A program made the position numbers and the translations under genes. A stretch of DNA of 64,000 nucleotides from Haliclystus octoradiatus (taxonomy: Eukaryota > Cnidaria > Staurozoa > Stauromedusae > Haliclystidae): assembly GCA_916610825.1 (NCBI GenBank), contig OU744450.1, positions 23,993,338-24,057,337 of the forward strand, read 5' to 3'. Below, in pieces: positions 9,742 to 22,041 of the stretch. The first letter of the stretch is position 1. The number at the start of each line of letters is the position of its first letter. The notes beneath the pieces were generated by a model. It did not search any database, was not told the DNA's origin, and was given only the letters and a program-made list of their open reading frames with translations.

Positions 9742-12367
9742 ATGATGGATAAAATATTTGTGTTTGTATTGATTGGATTAGCTGTAGTTGGTAAGTTAAC
9801 AATTGTTTTTATTATTTGAATGTCAATTGTGTGATAAAAGCAATCGATAAAAACAGTTCATTGACGTTTCGACAGGCTTATATCATCTTCAGAATCTATA
9901 AATTAAATAGAAATGTAATATGAAAGGTGATTAACATAGTTTTAATTATTTTTAAATTATTCAAATTTATATATTCCTAAGAAGCTCTGTCGAAATGTCA
10001 ATTAAATTATTTTTTTTTACTTTTTATTGCTCGTTTTTATCATCAAATTTAGTGTTCTGTGGAAATTTCTTATATGAATTTCATTAACTCTACATTCATG
10101 TTACATGACATTAAATAGTAAGAATATAAAACGAACTTGGAAGTAATGGCATACGGATCGTACTGGGCGAAGAATAAATATTTCTTGCAACAAGAAAATG
10201 TTTCTAAAAGGCCCTTGAAACAAGAACATGTTTCTTGAAACAAGAATATGTTTCTTAAAACGAGAACTACGTATTCTTTTATCAAGAACAAGATTCTTGA
10301 ATCAAGAATGCAATTATGCAATTGCTGAATTGAGATTTCAATTTTGTTCGGAAAAAGAAAATTATTGAAACAATATACGTCGTTATGATACTTCTTAAAT
10401 CAAGAATCTGCTTTAATGAAAAGTTTAGTATATCAGATACTTAATTGTCTTAAATTGAACATTTCTCAAATTCTCAGCTTCAATCAAAAATCATGTAGCA
10501 CACCATTCTCATGACTAGGCAGATACAGACTACAGACTACATAGATCCAAGGACAGTGTCCAAACTTTAGAATCAAGAAATTTTAGAATCAATTTGAAAG
10601 TAATGAAACTTGCTCAAGAAAATCGTAATTTCAGTATCTGGATTTTTTTATTATTAAAACACCAAATTTTTTTTTTTCAATTTTAATTTTTATTAGATTT
10701 TATTTTCTAAAAAAAAAAAACACGAAGATGTAAAATCTAAAAAAATTACTATTTACAACTTTGAACTTTGCATATTATCTACTGCACAAGCATTATGGGA
10801 ACTTACCGACTTGTGATGGCATTACAGAAATTTTTAACATGTAGATAATAATATAATATGCAAAGTTCAAAGTTGTAAATAGTTTTTAGATTAAACACCA
10901 AATAGGCACAGAAATTGTTAAAGGCTTAATGTAATTGAAGCATCTAATAGAATCTATTATATGTAATAGTAACTATATAACTGTTGTCAGAATGATACCT
11001 TCCTTCACATATCTCTATATTCATAGTATTGTCTTTTTGTAAATAAATTATTTGTATAATTCTAATTTGTGGTCTATCCGTGACTTAGTACGTCTAACTG
11101 GCGAAATAATACAGATAATCCGCTGTCGGGAAATTAAGCAAACATTTGTGTCGAGATAACCTTGTACAGTAACAGAATGTTATCAGAATGATCTCTTTTA
11201 CATTAGTTTCAAATAATAGCAAGAGACAAAATTTGATCATAAAATTGGCTAACGCAAATAATTGACTTTTTAGACCTATGCAAATCCTATTTCAATTAGC
11301 ATATTGCAAAGTTGATTACTGCATTTTTAAGTCATTTTCTTATAAAAAAAACATGTACAGTACTACAGCAAATTGGAGCGTATTGGATTGGAGATTAGAT
11401 TAACAGATAGGAAAGAAATTAAATAATAATTTTTACATTATATTTTCTAATCCATCATTGTAGCAACCCAAGAAGTCGATCAGAAATGCAACTATTGTGC
11501 AATTGTTCCACACGGTACAAAATTTGCTATCCGTGATGTCTTCAAATATGTCATTTGCATAAATGGAAAACAAATCACAAAGTCATGCCCATCAAAAACA
11601 TTCTTCTCGCCAAAAGATAATAAATGTATCACGATGGACCAGAATGACGCAAGTATGTTATAGAATAAGACAAAGTAGCTTCACATTCCAATCAGACTGC
11701 ATGTCAGTTAAATTTATTGACCATAATAATTTCAATAATATACATGTATGGTGTAGCCTTTGAGTGACTTCCGAGGTGGCCAATGGTATAGCATATACAG
11801 GGACGAAATTATATACCTCTTGACACCCTTAGGGAGTACACACTGTTTGCACATATGAAGACTTTGCTCCAATCTGAAAATACTACCCAAGTAATACTAC
11901 ACTTCAACGAATTTAAACGTTCCAAAAGAAAAACAGGTTTGCATAGATAAATCGAAGGACGTCAGAAGTCAGCAACTGCTTTGGTCACGTTTGAGTCCTA
12001 GCCTAGCCCGATAGTCAAACTCCGTTACCCTGTGCCCCACCCCACATATCAGATCTCCAGCATACGTCGTTAGCATAATTCCACCAATCGAGAAACTCCA
12101 CACAAAATTGGGTTGAGACCTTGAGGGCCGTTGTGGATCAAAGATAATACATTCATATCATATTTACTGCTGTCATTTCTTTTAGAGAGCAATTTCTGTC
12201 GTGGCAGAGCTGATGGTCAATTTCGTAATCCATGGATTTGTCGTCAATTTATCATGTGTGTTGGTTCAAGAGTTTATTACGATTTTTACTGTCCTGGCAA
12301 TTTAATCTATAATCCAGATAAAAATATATGTGATTGGCCAAGAAATATGAAATGTATTGAGTTGTAA
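9742..12367 (+). CDS. Small secreted protein with two chitin-binding (CBM14/peritrophin-A-like) domains
   Basis: Exons 9742-9790, 11464-11652 and 12186-12367 join in phase (1, 1) to give 139 residues. Exon 1 encodes a classic signal peptide (MMDKIFVFVLIGLAVV). Exon 2 carries a Cys-rich domain (C-x2-C, CINGK, C at SCPS, NKC). Exon 3 carries a clearer CBM14 domain with six Cys in the usual order: FCRG, ICRQFIMC, FYCPGNLIYNPDKNICDW, MKC. One domain per exon is common for this family. Known members bind chitin in peritrophic matrix, cuticle or mucus, so an extracellular structural or protective role is likely. ATG 9742 is used because a second ATG follows directly, a TATA box lies just upstream and the peptide is then a good signal. 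An AATAAA at 12442-12447 follows the stop by 75 bases. Intron 1 contains a small inverted-repeat element. Confidence 0.88.
10181..10309. repeat. Cluster of TTCTTGAAACAAGAA palindromes
   Basis: Five to six copies of a 15-bp near-palindrome (TTCTTGAAACAAGAA or TTCTTGAATCAAGAA) sit within 130 bases. Isolated copies occur at 8511-8526, about 8578-8594 and 10393-10407. The cluster is in intron 1 of the CBM14 gene. Confidence 0.65.
10734..10892. mobile_element. Short inverted-repeat element (MITE-like)
   Basis: About 45-bp arms at both ends are reverse complements (core CTATTTACAACTTTGAACTT and its complement), apart from small indels, around a centre of about 60 bases. It is intronic in the CBM14 gene and has no coding capacity. 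I did not see a second copy in the window. Confidence 0.65.
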
Positions 12368-13962
12368 AAATAATTTGTAAATAATTTAAAGTCGATGATT
12401 TATAATTATATTTTTATTTGGATGATATAGATGGCTATTGAAATAAAAATAAAAATATAGGGGGAGGGGGTGAATATGTCTGATTAAAATTGCTGTTTCG
12501 CGTTTGATAAGGCAGAAAAACTTCATTAGAATTATCAATGTTTCTATAACACGTGACCTCACATAAAATATAATGATTCATGTAGAAGAGGAATAATTAT
12601 AGCTGTACGTATTACTAATCTCCACCATGAATAGAGATGCGTCATTGAGTTAAATTTATTTTCAATGTGCGTCTTGTAGTTTTGAAACGATTTCAACAAA
12701 TAGAAGTATATAAATAGACTTTACATTAATATCTGCTTTGAAAACAATACTTGCGGGTAGTTTGTCCTCGTATTCAATCTTTATAACGTACATACATGCA
12801 TGTGATATACACGATAACAACCACCAGTTCAATATGATTTTAAAATACCTTTTTTCAGATGACAAATCAATAACAAAGTATGTAGTTTTGTAGCCTCACA
12901 TTTTATCAATCATAAGAAGAACATAATACCTGGGGGTAATGTCCCATATTACGGCTATACTACGACGTGTCACTTTTTGGGGTTCTTACATTTTTTACAT
13001 TTTCCACATTCCAGCAGCTGAAAATAATATTTGTTGGGTAGGAAATTTTGGATTCTGGAACTTTTTAGATCTCCTTTTTTGACCTTCTATAAAACGAACC
13101 TTGACATTTGAACAACCTTGAAAAAACTTCAAAACAAACACTTCAAATTTAAAGATATTTTGTTAGATCTTATTAGTTATTAGTCTAAGAACCAAGAATT
13201 AGCTATCAGAGAGTTCTTAATCTATCTTTATATCAATGGTAGATAGCTAATAGTTTGATCAAATTTTTATAAATACAAAGATTATAGTCATTGTATTTCA
13301 TTTTTTAGTATAAAAATTGTCGTACCAAAATGTTTTTTGGGGGGTATTACCCCTTCTGAGATGTGGGATACTGTACTGTGAAGTTACAATCATATCACTT
13401 GTAGGTATAGCTATACATAAGCAATGATAAGTATGTAAATAACAAACAAACAATCAAAAATAATTAATTAAATGTTCATAGTATTTTATTCACTCATAAG
13501 AAACCATTGATATAGGCTATTTATCACTATAGCAATATTATAATGATGTAATAGTTATAAACCCGTATAAAATATATAATATTTCAAAGCTATTGGCAAA
13601 ACTGTTATATTTATCTAGCATATAATAGTGAGGCAAGCAAGCATAGTATAGTTTAATATACTCTCTCTTGATTATACTGTAATATATAGGACATAATATT
13701 TCATACTAGATTATAAGATACTGATACTATATTTCTACTGTATGTTATAATAGATTATCAGATATTACAAATTATTAGATATTAGATTATTAAGGAATTA
13801 TACCCCATAAAAGATCAACAAAATCGACAAATTAGAATCAAAACATTGTGCATTAATTATTGTTATGTGTCCTGCACTAACCGTAAAATATCACCTAAGA
13901 GTATGTCTGTCACGATGCCAAGCAAGCATTTGACAGACTTGATATTGTAGTGATTAATTTTA
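12368..13962. other. Intergenic region between the CBM14 and CTR1 genes (tail to tail)
   Basis: AT-rich, with 3' UTR sequence on both sides. No coding exon or full repeat copy is recognised. A reversed AATAAA at about 13485-13490 could end the CTR1 transcript; another overlaps its stop codon. Confidence 0.55.
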
Positions 13963-16900
13963 TTATAGACAATGATCACCAACGTCTACTATACTAGCTC
14001 TTTTCCAACCAAATAAGAAATATCCTGTACCAGAACCAACAATAATAGCCAAAAAGATCCACACATTAAATGTCATAACAGCTAACATCAGTAAATAACC
14101 AACAAAAACTTGAACCATATGTAAGAAAGTTTGGATCATATGTAATGTTGATAGCATTCTTGATCTGAAAATGGAAATTTTTTGGAAAATAAACACAACA
14201 AAACCTATATACAGTGAAACCTTCTTATGTGCAATTCGGATAAGTGAAACACATGTTTATCTGCAGCCTGGCTTTGGAAACCGTTAAACAGTTTTCTGGT
14301 TAAGTCCTTGGTAAACAACTCCAAATAACTGCAAATTCGGATAAATGCAATGAAAGCCGTTGACAATTTTGACTTGCATTTACGTGGGTTACACTGTATA
14401 ACAACCATCAGCTGAGAGAGGTAGATAAATCGACCACTATATACTACATGTTGTCTTTATATAAGGGTTATTGAAATAGATAATGCTATTTTAGACATTG
14501 CAAGAGTGAAAGAGTGGCCACTATGGAAAGGTGGTACTATTACAGAGTTGCACCTATAACAAGCTTGACTGTACATTATTATAACATTTTTCAAATTCGC
14601 AAATTCTACATTAAGTATTCATGTTGGTTGGTAGTTGATTTTTGAGTTTTGCTCCCACCACAGACTGTGCTAAATGTTAAAAATCCTCGTAAGGTTAATA
14701 TGATTGGAAAGGGACACTAAAACTGAATTAAAAATGATTGATTTGTGTTTTATAACTTTTGTTCAACAGTATTATGATAATAAAACTTTTCCATAATTAC
14801 GCTTCAACTGCATACAAGTAGCTTACTTGTTTACAATAAACGTTGTTCCTTCATTCCGTCCATTATGTGTTCCATTTTTTGTGTCTTTTAAATCGTATGT
14901 TCCTGTAACCTGCAAGCTTTTAAATTCTTTTTTCTTCAATTCCTCTCTAAATATTTTAATTCCCTCGTAAAGAATGGCGATTAAGAATAAAGCAATCAAC
15001 GAACCAATGAGCTCTAAAACAAAACAAAATTTTTTGGAATATAATAAATATATAAATAAACAACAGTATAGCATAGGGCTAGGATATACATTTAAAAAAG
15101 TCTTCATTTTTCCTAGTCATTTGTCATCCATTATGTATGAGTTATAGGTCCACGAATAAATAACTGTATATCAAATAACATTCTTTTTGATATAACAATT
15201 GTTTCGGTGGTTTCACTTTAGATAAAATTCTGGGTGTCAAAAACTAAGCTATGACTTTTAAAGTATCAATTCATCTTAAATTTAAATTCTAACCCAGCAA
15301 ACCAAATAACTGCTACTAATCATACTATTGCTAATCACCTAAAAACACAAGGCTTCAAAGGTATGATATAAAAATGTTTACCATTGGAATTTGAACATGG
15401 AGCATCAATGATAGGACACGATAAATGTCAGAATCCTGGCTCGGAAGGTTGAGTGAACCAGACATGAGAATTGAAATTCTACAATATTCTACAATATTTT
15501 GATAAATTTCAATGGAATTGAATGGGAAAAAACAATAACTAGAGTTTCACAAGGCCCAAAATAGTCTGAAATCTGCTAAAAGTCTTAAAATTCTCATGTC
15601 TGGTGAACTGAGAGAAAACTTAATCAGTTTCTTGAACACCTTCTCAATGAATTTGGTGCACTTTGAAAGATCAATCAAAATTTCAAAAAATCAAGATCTG
15701 TTTATACAGTATGTATTATAAAAATATTGGATTCCAGAAGGCTAAATATTGTATTGGACCCATTGGATCCATTGAAACGACAAACAAATAGGCTACATAT
15801 CTAAACAATTGATGGAGCGTATGTCAAGTGCATTTACAGTGTGACCCTCACAAGTGCAATTCGGATAATTGACAGAAATCCCCACTTACGTAATACATGG
15901 CTTTAAAACACTGAAATATTTTGTAGTCAAGTATTTTTAAAAACAATTTTGGAGAAGTGAATTTTCAGATTAATGCAATGAAAATTATTGAATAATTACA
16001 CAAAGCTGCGTTCGAATCAGTAATCCATAGACAAATGATTGTTCATGATAATTCATATGCATTTTAACTAAGAACATAATCAAACTACACTGTATCATAG
16101 ATATAATAATAGATATTAACAAATAGACAGTCTTACCACCAACTGTTGAAGTTTTCCATCCTTCAAATAAGATTGTTACTTTCTTGCCAGTCTCAAAGAA
16201 CATCTGAAATATTAAATAAAAACCTTTTTCATAACAGATGACACAAATTTAAAATAATTTTTTTTTTTTAAATATATATTTGAACTACACGAAGGAAATT
16301 TGAATAGGAAAAAATCTGTGCTGTTTGATATTGAAATTCTTATAACTGAGAATGCAGTAATCTGATTCAACTTCATCAACACAATTTTGAAGCTTGACCC
16401 AATAAAAAAGTTTGCAATGATGATTCTTGTTTCTGGGATTACGAACAAAACAAATAGCAAGTCCAATATGGTGACATTCTCTGTAATCAAATTTATCTAG
16501 TTATCTTATTCAAAATGTGTACGTCCTATAGATATTGTTGTATTAAAAAATAATGAAACTAGATTTATCCGTTCCTGGTGTAGTGCTCAGTGACCTTAAA
16601 TATCAATTTCTAATGGATCAAACATCAATATTAAAAAGAATAATAATTATTGAAAACAGTTTGAATTTATGCTGACTGGTGTCAAGGTTTAACCTTCTGC
16701 GATTCTAAAGCATCTTCCACTATTTTTCGTCTAGATTTTTTATTAGGTTTGACCTATGAATCCGAAAAGTATCAGTTTTCTTTTAAATTTTCTCTTCTGT
16801 AATCCAAGATTGCAGGCACTGCGGGACAAAAGATTTAACATTTCGGAATCTTACAACATTTTCTGAATTTTCTTCTGAATTTTTTGTTGATGTTTGGCGT

Positions 16901-18381
16901 ATGAATCAGAAATTTATAAATTTTCTTCTCAAATTTCTCTAGCCTTTCGGGATCTAGATATAGGATCGTCACATTTGTTGGACCTTGATTACAGGACATG
17001 TACTTTGGTAAGACCCTAGCGTTAAATCTGGTGCTGACCTTTAGCACACAAGTTCCAGGAATTCTGCACCTACATGAAATATCCGGTTGTACAATGCACG
17101 TCGTACATGTAACATGTTGTGGTTATTTGGTTATGCTATAGTCGTCAAACATTCTACTCAAAAGATTATTGGCATGATTGTCTCCAAGTTAGGTACTGAT
17201 AGATTGTAAATCTAGATCTTTTCCTGACACGTAATTTTGAAAGATTTAAAGACTATGCTATTATTATTAGGCCTACAATTTCTTGATAATATCTCACATA
17301 TTTCACCAAACAAATATAAATGGTATACTTTTATGATAACAGGATGAGAATTAAGATAAAAATTATGTGCTTAAGGAGAATTAATTATTTTGAGATCAAA
17401 ATCTAGATTTTATTATTAGATAAAAACGATTCAACGACAAGCTGAATTGGGAATTTTTAATAGTTATCATTTTTTAAACTTCAATAAAAATTGTAAAAAA
17501 ACTGCATTACTAGGCTACACTTTCTTGTAGTTCTTAATTAGTTCAAATCAAAGAAAAATGCAGAATTAATTAATGGACAATACAGGTAACTAACTTACAA
17601 TTAGCTAACAATAAGAGATGTGATGATAAAATGTAATTGCCCTAGTCAGACCCAGACGAGCAAATAGGAGAAGTAGACCATAATCACACTAACTAATTGG
17701 ATATTTGGCTTGGTGTTACGTCAGTCAATCAAACAGAACAAAGATGTCACTTATTTTGATAGACGGACATTGTTATTTTCAAGCTGTCTCAATCATAAAA
17801 AAGGGTAATAGAAAGTAGTCTATTATTATTTTTGCGTAGGAGTTGTTAATGATGAAGGTTGTTCTTTTGGTAAAAGGTCATATATGTGGTCACTTACAAA
17901 AGCAAATGACATAATATAAGAAGTTGATTGTTATGTGTATTGTATTAAAGGCCTACTAAGAAAATCAAGAAAAATATTTCTTGGTCCATACAAACGAAAG
18001 TTATTTGTTTTGCCCTTTAGAATGGGGATTTGATAATCTTATTATTGAAATAGTGAATGTTGCCTAAACTTGTAGGTCGAATTGTGCAAATTTGTGGAAA
18101 ATTTCCCAAGTTTTCATTTAGTAATTTACATTAAATGAAATAAGATAATTTTGCTATATAATACTCACTGGCATCATCATCATCATCATTCCTCCCATAT
18201 TCATGCCATTCGACATATTCATTCCTCCCATATTCATACCAGTCATATTCGCCATATTCATGCCAGTCATATTAGTACACATTTGCATCAGCATCGTCAT
18301 GTTCATACAACTGCTATTCGACATATCCATTGGCATTGCCGTGTTCATGTTCATAGTAGGCATAATTGTTGCATTATTCAT
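13963..18381 (-). CDS. SLC31A1: SLC31/CTR1-type high-affinity copper transporter
   Basis: Exons on the minus strand, in order: 18381-18169, 16203-16137, 15013-14827 and 14164-13963; phases 0, 1, 2 close exactly, giving 222 residues. The 71-residue N-terminus has 28 methionines in MxM and MxxM spacing, ending in six in a row, and several NxS/T sequons, as in the extracellular copper-collecting tail of CTR1. Exon 2 gives the juxtamembrane helix. TM1 starts at ELIGSLIALFLIAILYEG; TM2 contains the MxxxM copper motif (LMLAVMTFN); TM3 contains the GxxxG packing motif (GSGTGYFLFGW). The protein ends DHCL, close to the HCH tail of human CTR1. The family forms trimers that pass Cu(I) through the plasma membrane. 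Length is near the family norm (about 190 residues), with a longer Met domain. Introns hold several MITE copies. Confidence 0.95.
14211..14398. mobile_element. MITE, family with CAGTGAAACCTTCTTATG end
   Basis: Starts with TACAGTGAAACCTTCTTATG and ends with a reversed, related end (GGGTTACACTGTA). The inner text GTGCAATTCGGATAA recurs in two diverged copies at about 15835-15997 and 23327-23520. TA flanks and CAGT ends resemble pogo/Tc1-mariner-derived MITEs. It lies in a CTR1 intron. Confidence 0.6.
14400..14573 (-). mobile_element. MITE family 1 copy (CAGTSAAACCTG ends)
   Basis: Diverged, reversed copy of the abundant ~180-bp family, recognised by GGTAGATAAATCGACCAC, a mid-part like GCTATTTTAGACATTGCAAG and the end GCTTGACTGTA. 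It directly follows another MITE. Confidence 0.65.
15835..15997. mobile_element. Degenerate MITE related to 14211-14398
   Basis: Shares the order ACAGTGTGACC, AGTGCAATTCGGATAA, TAATGCAATGAAAAT with the copy at 14211. The right end is worn. Located in a CTR1 intron. Confidence 0.45.
16683..16990. mobile_element. Two adjacent copies of MITE family 2 (GGTCCGACAAA end)
   Basis: Two worn copies in tandem (about 16683-16829 and 16830-16990) share AACATTTTCTTCTGAATTTTT, GATGTTTGACC-like and GGAATCTAGGATTGCAGG-like text with the copies at 4481 and 38057. The second ends TTTGTTGGACC. Located in CTR1 intron 1. Confidence 0.55.
18172..18189. repeat. (CAT)6 microsatellite inside the CTR1 coding exon
   Basis: Six CAT triplets read as six consecutive methionine codons on the minus strand at the end of CTR1 exon 1. 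Such a run can vary in length between individuals. Confidence 0.85.
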
Positions 18382-18617
18382 TTTGATATATTAATATATG
18401 AAATTATACGTTAAATAATTATTTTATATAAAAGTTATATTTTGTATGAAAATAAATCACATAAATGAAATATATTTCGTTAACTTATTCTTCGTGTCGA
18501 AAGCTTAAAAAAGCTGAAACAACACAAAACTTACGAAATAAGTTCATTCGTGTTGACGAGTCTGGGTACGATCAAACTTCAATCATTGTTCTCCGCCCCT
18601 AATTGATGACCCTATAG

Positions 18618-18625
18618 TGACGTCA
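18618..18625. promoter_or_regulatory. CRE-like palindrome upstream of CTR1
   Basis: TGACGTCA, the full cAMP-response element consensus bound by CREB/ATF proteins, lies 237 bases upstream of the CTR1 ATG. Use as a promoter element is inferred; such an octamer can arise by chance. Confidence 0.3.
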
Positions 18626-20430
18626 TAAATATGGGGTGACTTTACTGGTTGATAACAGCCAAGTCAAGCAATACAAGTTTAGCATGTATTTCTGCACGTA
18701 TTTCGAGGTTAATTGAGTAATGAATTGACGCAATAGTCAACATGTTTAGCGCCAATTGTAATAATCATGCATCAAGCTATATTTATTTGCATTTTTAATG
18801 ACTTTATTCAAGTCTTATTTTTGATACAAGCAAAGAAAAAACGAAGAGAGAAATCAGGAAACGTGGGGTCAACATCCCCCGTTTTTGTGAAAAATGACCT
18901 TTGTTTTAGCATACAATACTTGAAAACAAAGCTGTTTCTATTTGCACATAAGTAAATATAATGAAAGTGGATTTAGGAGAGCAATCAAGTGCACATGAAG
19001 TATTTTAATTGTCACTTCACGGTAAATTACAATGTAATAATACTTTTGTGAGGAGAAAAACGAATATTTCGGTTACTATTTGTTAACTCTTCGTTCAGCA
19101 TAATGAAAAGTAGTATTTTCATCATCATTATCATTTATTGAGAGAGCACGATGACGCCAGAGAGAGAGAACACTGATCACATGCTGTGCGTAGGACCTAC
19201 AGCTGTATCTTATTGCAAAAGGTTTACTGCTGTGCAGCTGTCAATCATCTCATAACGGCTACCTGTATTAGTGGTCATTTCAGCAATATCAGTGATTCAG
19301 TGGTGTTCTCAGAATAATTACATGTAATGTTGACAAAGACCATATGATCTAACATACAGACGGTAACATGACTATATGATCATAGTGACTGATACAGATT
19401 TTTTTTTTTTTTTTAATTTTTGCAGTAGTCTTGGAATTATTATTTTTTATTTGCTTCTTCAATTTGTATATTGTATTATCTATCTACATATTAAAGGTAC
19501 AGATTATGCAGATCTCATGCGGACTGACACAAACAATTAAATAAATAAAGATGATGATTGATTTGATCAGCATTTGATCAGCAATCAGGGTATCACATTC
19601 GATGAATTTATAAAGTCTAATAACGTCTAGAATATTTTTGGATAGCAACGTACTTTAGAACGTTTAAAAGAATGTTTACTGTCCGAGCTTAAAAAGTGAA
19701 AGAGCTAAGTTCGTATTTATCAAATTGTCTCCTAGCGAGTCCTATCTAATTATAGCCTCATGGTACTCCCGCTATCTTATTGAGAAATTCTAGACCAATT
19801 TCCTTCCATCGTCTCTCCACGCATAATTCTGAAGGAAAAAAATCCTTGTTGAAGCGGGGTTAAAGGTCCAATATACGCATTGAGCAAATAGTTTTTTCTT
19901 GGAATCTATAAATCCTCACATTCACTTTGTGAGTCCCTGATATTTAATATATAATCCGTTTGTTTTGTATGCGTATATATTCGCCTGAAATATTATTTTC
20001 TATTGAATCAACTCCGTATATAAAATCCACCTGTATATAACGGTCAATTTCTCTACATCTCAAAGCTGGTTGTTAACTTATTTGAATTGAATTGAATTGA
20101 AAACATTTATTTCCGTAAAACAACAAAGATTGCGATTTACTTACAGAAATTGAATAATATATTGATTAATATAAGTAAGGTATATTTACACGTATTTGAG
20201 ATAATCTGTTAGATTCTCAGAATTAAGTCTAACTTTAAAAGTATATAAATTAGGCGCAACTTATATGGATGTCTCCAATGTAATATTAGTGATAGTTGTA
20301 TGCTGATGAACAACATAGACATGAATATATGTACTATTATACGATTATAGTCATTATGACATTATAGATTACATGGGTTACTCTATTGTAATGTATATTG
20401 GTTACCAAGCTATCATTCTCATCTTCATCA

Positions 20431-20756
20431 CCCGGGGGGGGGGGGATAACTTCCATTATGCTTCGATGGGGTAGTTCAAACGGAACTTTGGCAGAATGAC
20501 CATAAACGTTTTCCACATGACGAAAAAGAAACCCCAAATATATTTTTATGAATGACAGATACCAAAACAAAGTGAAAAAAAATTCATAAGCAGAATTTGT
20601 TTTGAAGAATGAAAAATTTGCAAAAGCGATAAAAGGATACCTCCAAAAATTTTAAGGACTAAGCATACCCTAAAAATGTTTTCTGGATATTGAAAAAGGT
20701 ACCCTTTAATATTTGAACGTCCCCGTATACCAAAAGTATGGAAGTTACCCCCCGGG
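20431..20756. mobile_element. Non-autonomous DNA transposon with CCCGGGGGG ends and 8-bp target duplication
   Basis: Left end CCCGGG(G)n followed by ATAACTTCCAT; right end is the reverse complement form ATGGAAGTTACCCCCCGGG. The flanks CTTCATCA and CTTCATTA form an 8-bp target site duplication with one mismatch. The interior (about 290 bases) has no ORF of interest. An 8-bp duplication fits hAT- or P-like transposases; the superfamily is not decided here. Confidence 0.75.
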
Positions 20757-20961
20757 CTTCATTATCATTTATTCAGGACTTGAATAAGCTATAAGCTTAT
20801 TTCACCATACTGATTTATCATCTATACAAGTACTTGTCTGCTGCTAAATCTATATATATATATATAATAATAATTAATTAAAAAAATTAATTGTATTGAG
20901 TGTAAACTCTTATACACACATGTATATGATTGTGCTCAATGTTTTTTAGGACAGAGCATAG

Positions 20962-21148
20962 TATAGAGTATAAAACAGAGACGAGGCAAAGCCTTTTCCG
21001 TAACTCGGAGTTTCACGCTTTTATTGCGATCTTCAGACGGTGATACCTCCGTCGGTATCGGCGGTATCACCGTCTGAAGATCGCAATAAAAGCGTGAAAC
21101 TCCGAGTTACGGAAAAGGCTTTGCCTCGTCTCTGTTTTATACTCTATA
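20962..21148. repeat. Palindrome with 86-bp arms
   Basis: Arms 20962-21047 and 21063-21148 are reverse complements without any mismatch that I could find, around a 15-base centre. Each arm contains the foldback family text GAGACGAGGCAAAGCC, GTAACTCGGAGTTTCACGC and GCGATCTTCAGACGG. The palindrome is followed by (TA)n. Confidence 0.9.
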
Positions 21149-21178
21149 TATATATATATATATATTAATAATAATAGT

Positions 21179-21534
21179 AATGCTGATTTAATAAATAAAT
21201 AAATTTATTTATTAAGAGCAAAACATCAATATAGTGCTCAATACCGGTAAGCAGAGCTGTATAGATATAAAATAAGAAGAATAAAATATGAATAAAACCG
21301 TCTGAGGAGCGACGAAAAAAAATATATCTATATTTTATTATATTATATTATTCATATCTATATTTTATTCATATAAATAAAACCGTCTGAGGAGCGCTAC
21401 AGCGCGAAACTTCGAGTAACGGAGAAAACGTCTCTTTTCTTATTTTATATCTATACGAGCTCTGCTTACCGGTATTGAGCACTATATTGATGTTTTGCTC
21501 TTAATAAATAAATTTATTTATTTATTAAATCAAC

Positions 21535-21538
<4 letters not shown>
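21179..21538. mobile_element. Foldback element with ~100-bp terminal inverted repeats
   Basis: Left arm 21179-21279 and right arm 21438-21538 are nearly perfect reverse complements (shared GCTCAATACCGGTAAGCAGA). The centre repeats ATAAAACCGTCTGAGGAGCG twice and holds GCGCGAAACTTCGAGTAACGG, which links it to the neighbouring palindrome. It is followed by a TTA microsatellite. Confidence 0.85.
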
Positions 21539-21567
<29 letters not shown>

Positions 21568-22041
21568 TATATACAATAACACTACAAATTTACGACAATA
21601 TATTTTACAGGATATATTTGAAGAATGATTTGATTTTACTAAATTTATGTTATTTCGTGCCGTGTAAATGTTAGACGTTTGAAAGTTGGCCTGTTTGATA
21701 CTTCCTTCATTGTATATGAATGAATTTGTTATTTCTGTAAGACAATGATCGTTGAAATAATGTGAAAAGTAAAGGAGGAGATTGGTTAAATTTAATTTTA
21801 TGGGTAAACATTAGTTGATTTGATGTTATTCGATGTTGGACAGAAAGCCAGCCAAGCTGATTTTGCATATCAGACTGGACACGAGTTCAATAGTTACAAC
21901 AGAGTATTGACCTCATTCCTCTGTTCTGCAATCCAATGCGCAGTACGTTTTGCAGCCAGCGACAGAGAATTCAGTTTTGCACTTTCGTACTAAGGGGCCT
22001 CATTTTCGTTTATACTGAATTAGAGCAGCTCGTTGAACGAT

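Noticed and set aside
18151..18414. A histidine-rich plus-strand ORF (many His and Ser-His-Ile runs)
   Set aside because: It is the complement of the methionine-rich CTR1 exon: ATG on the minus strand reads CAT on the plus strand. The minus-strand reading continues through four in-phase exons with CTR1 motifs, so the His-rich ORF is a shadow.
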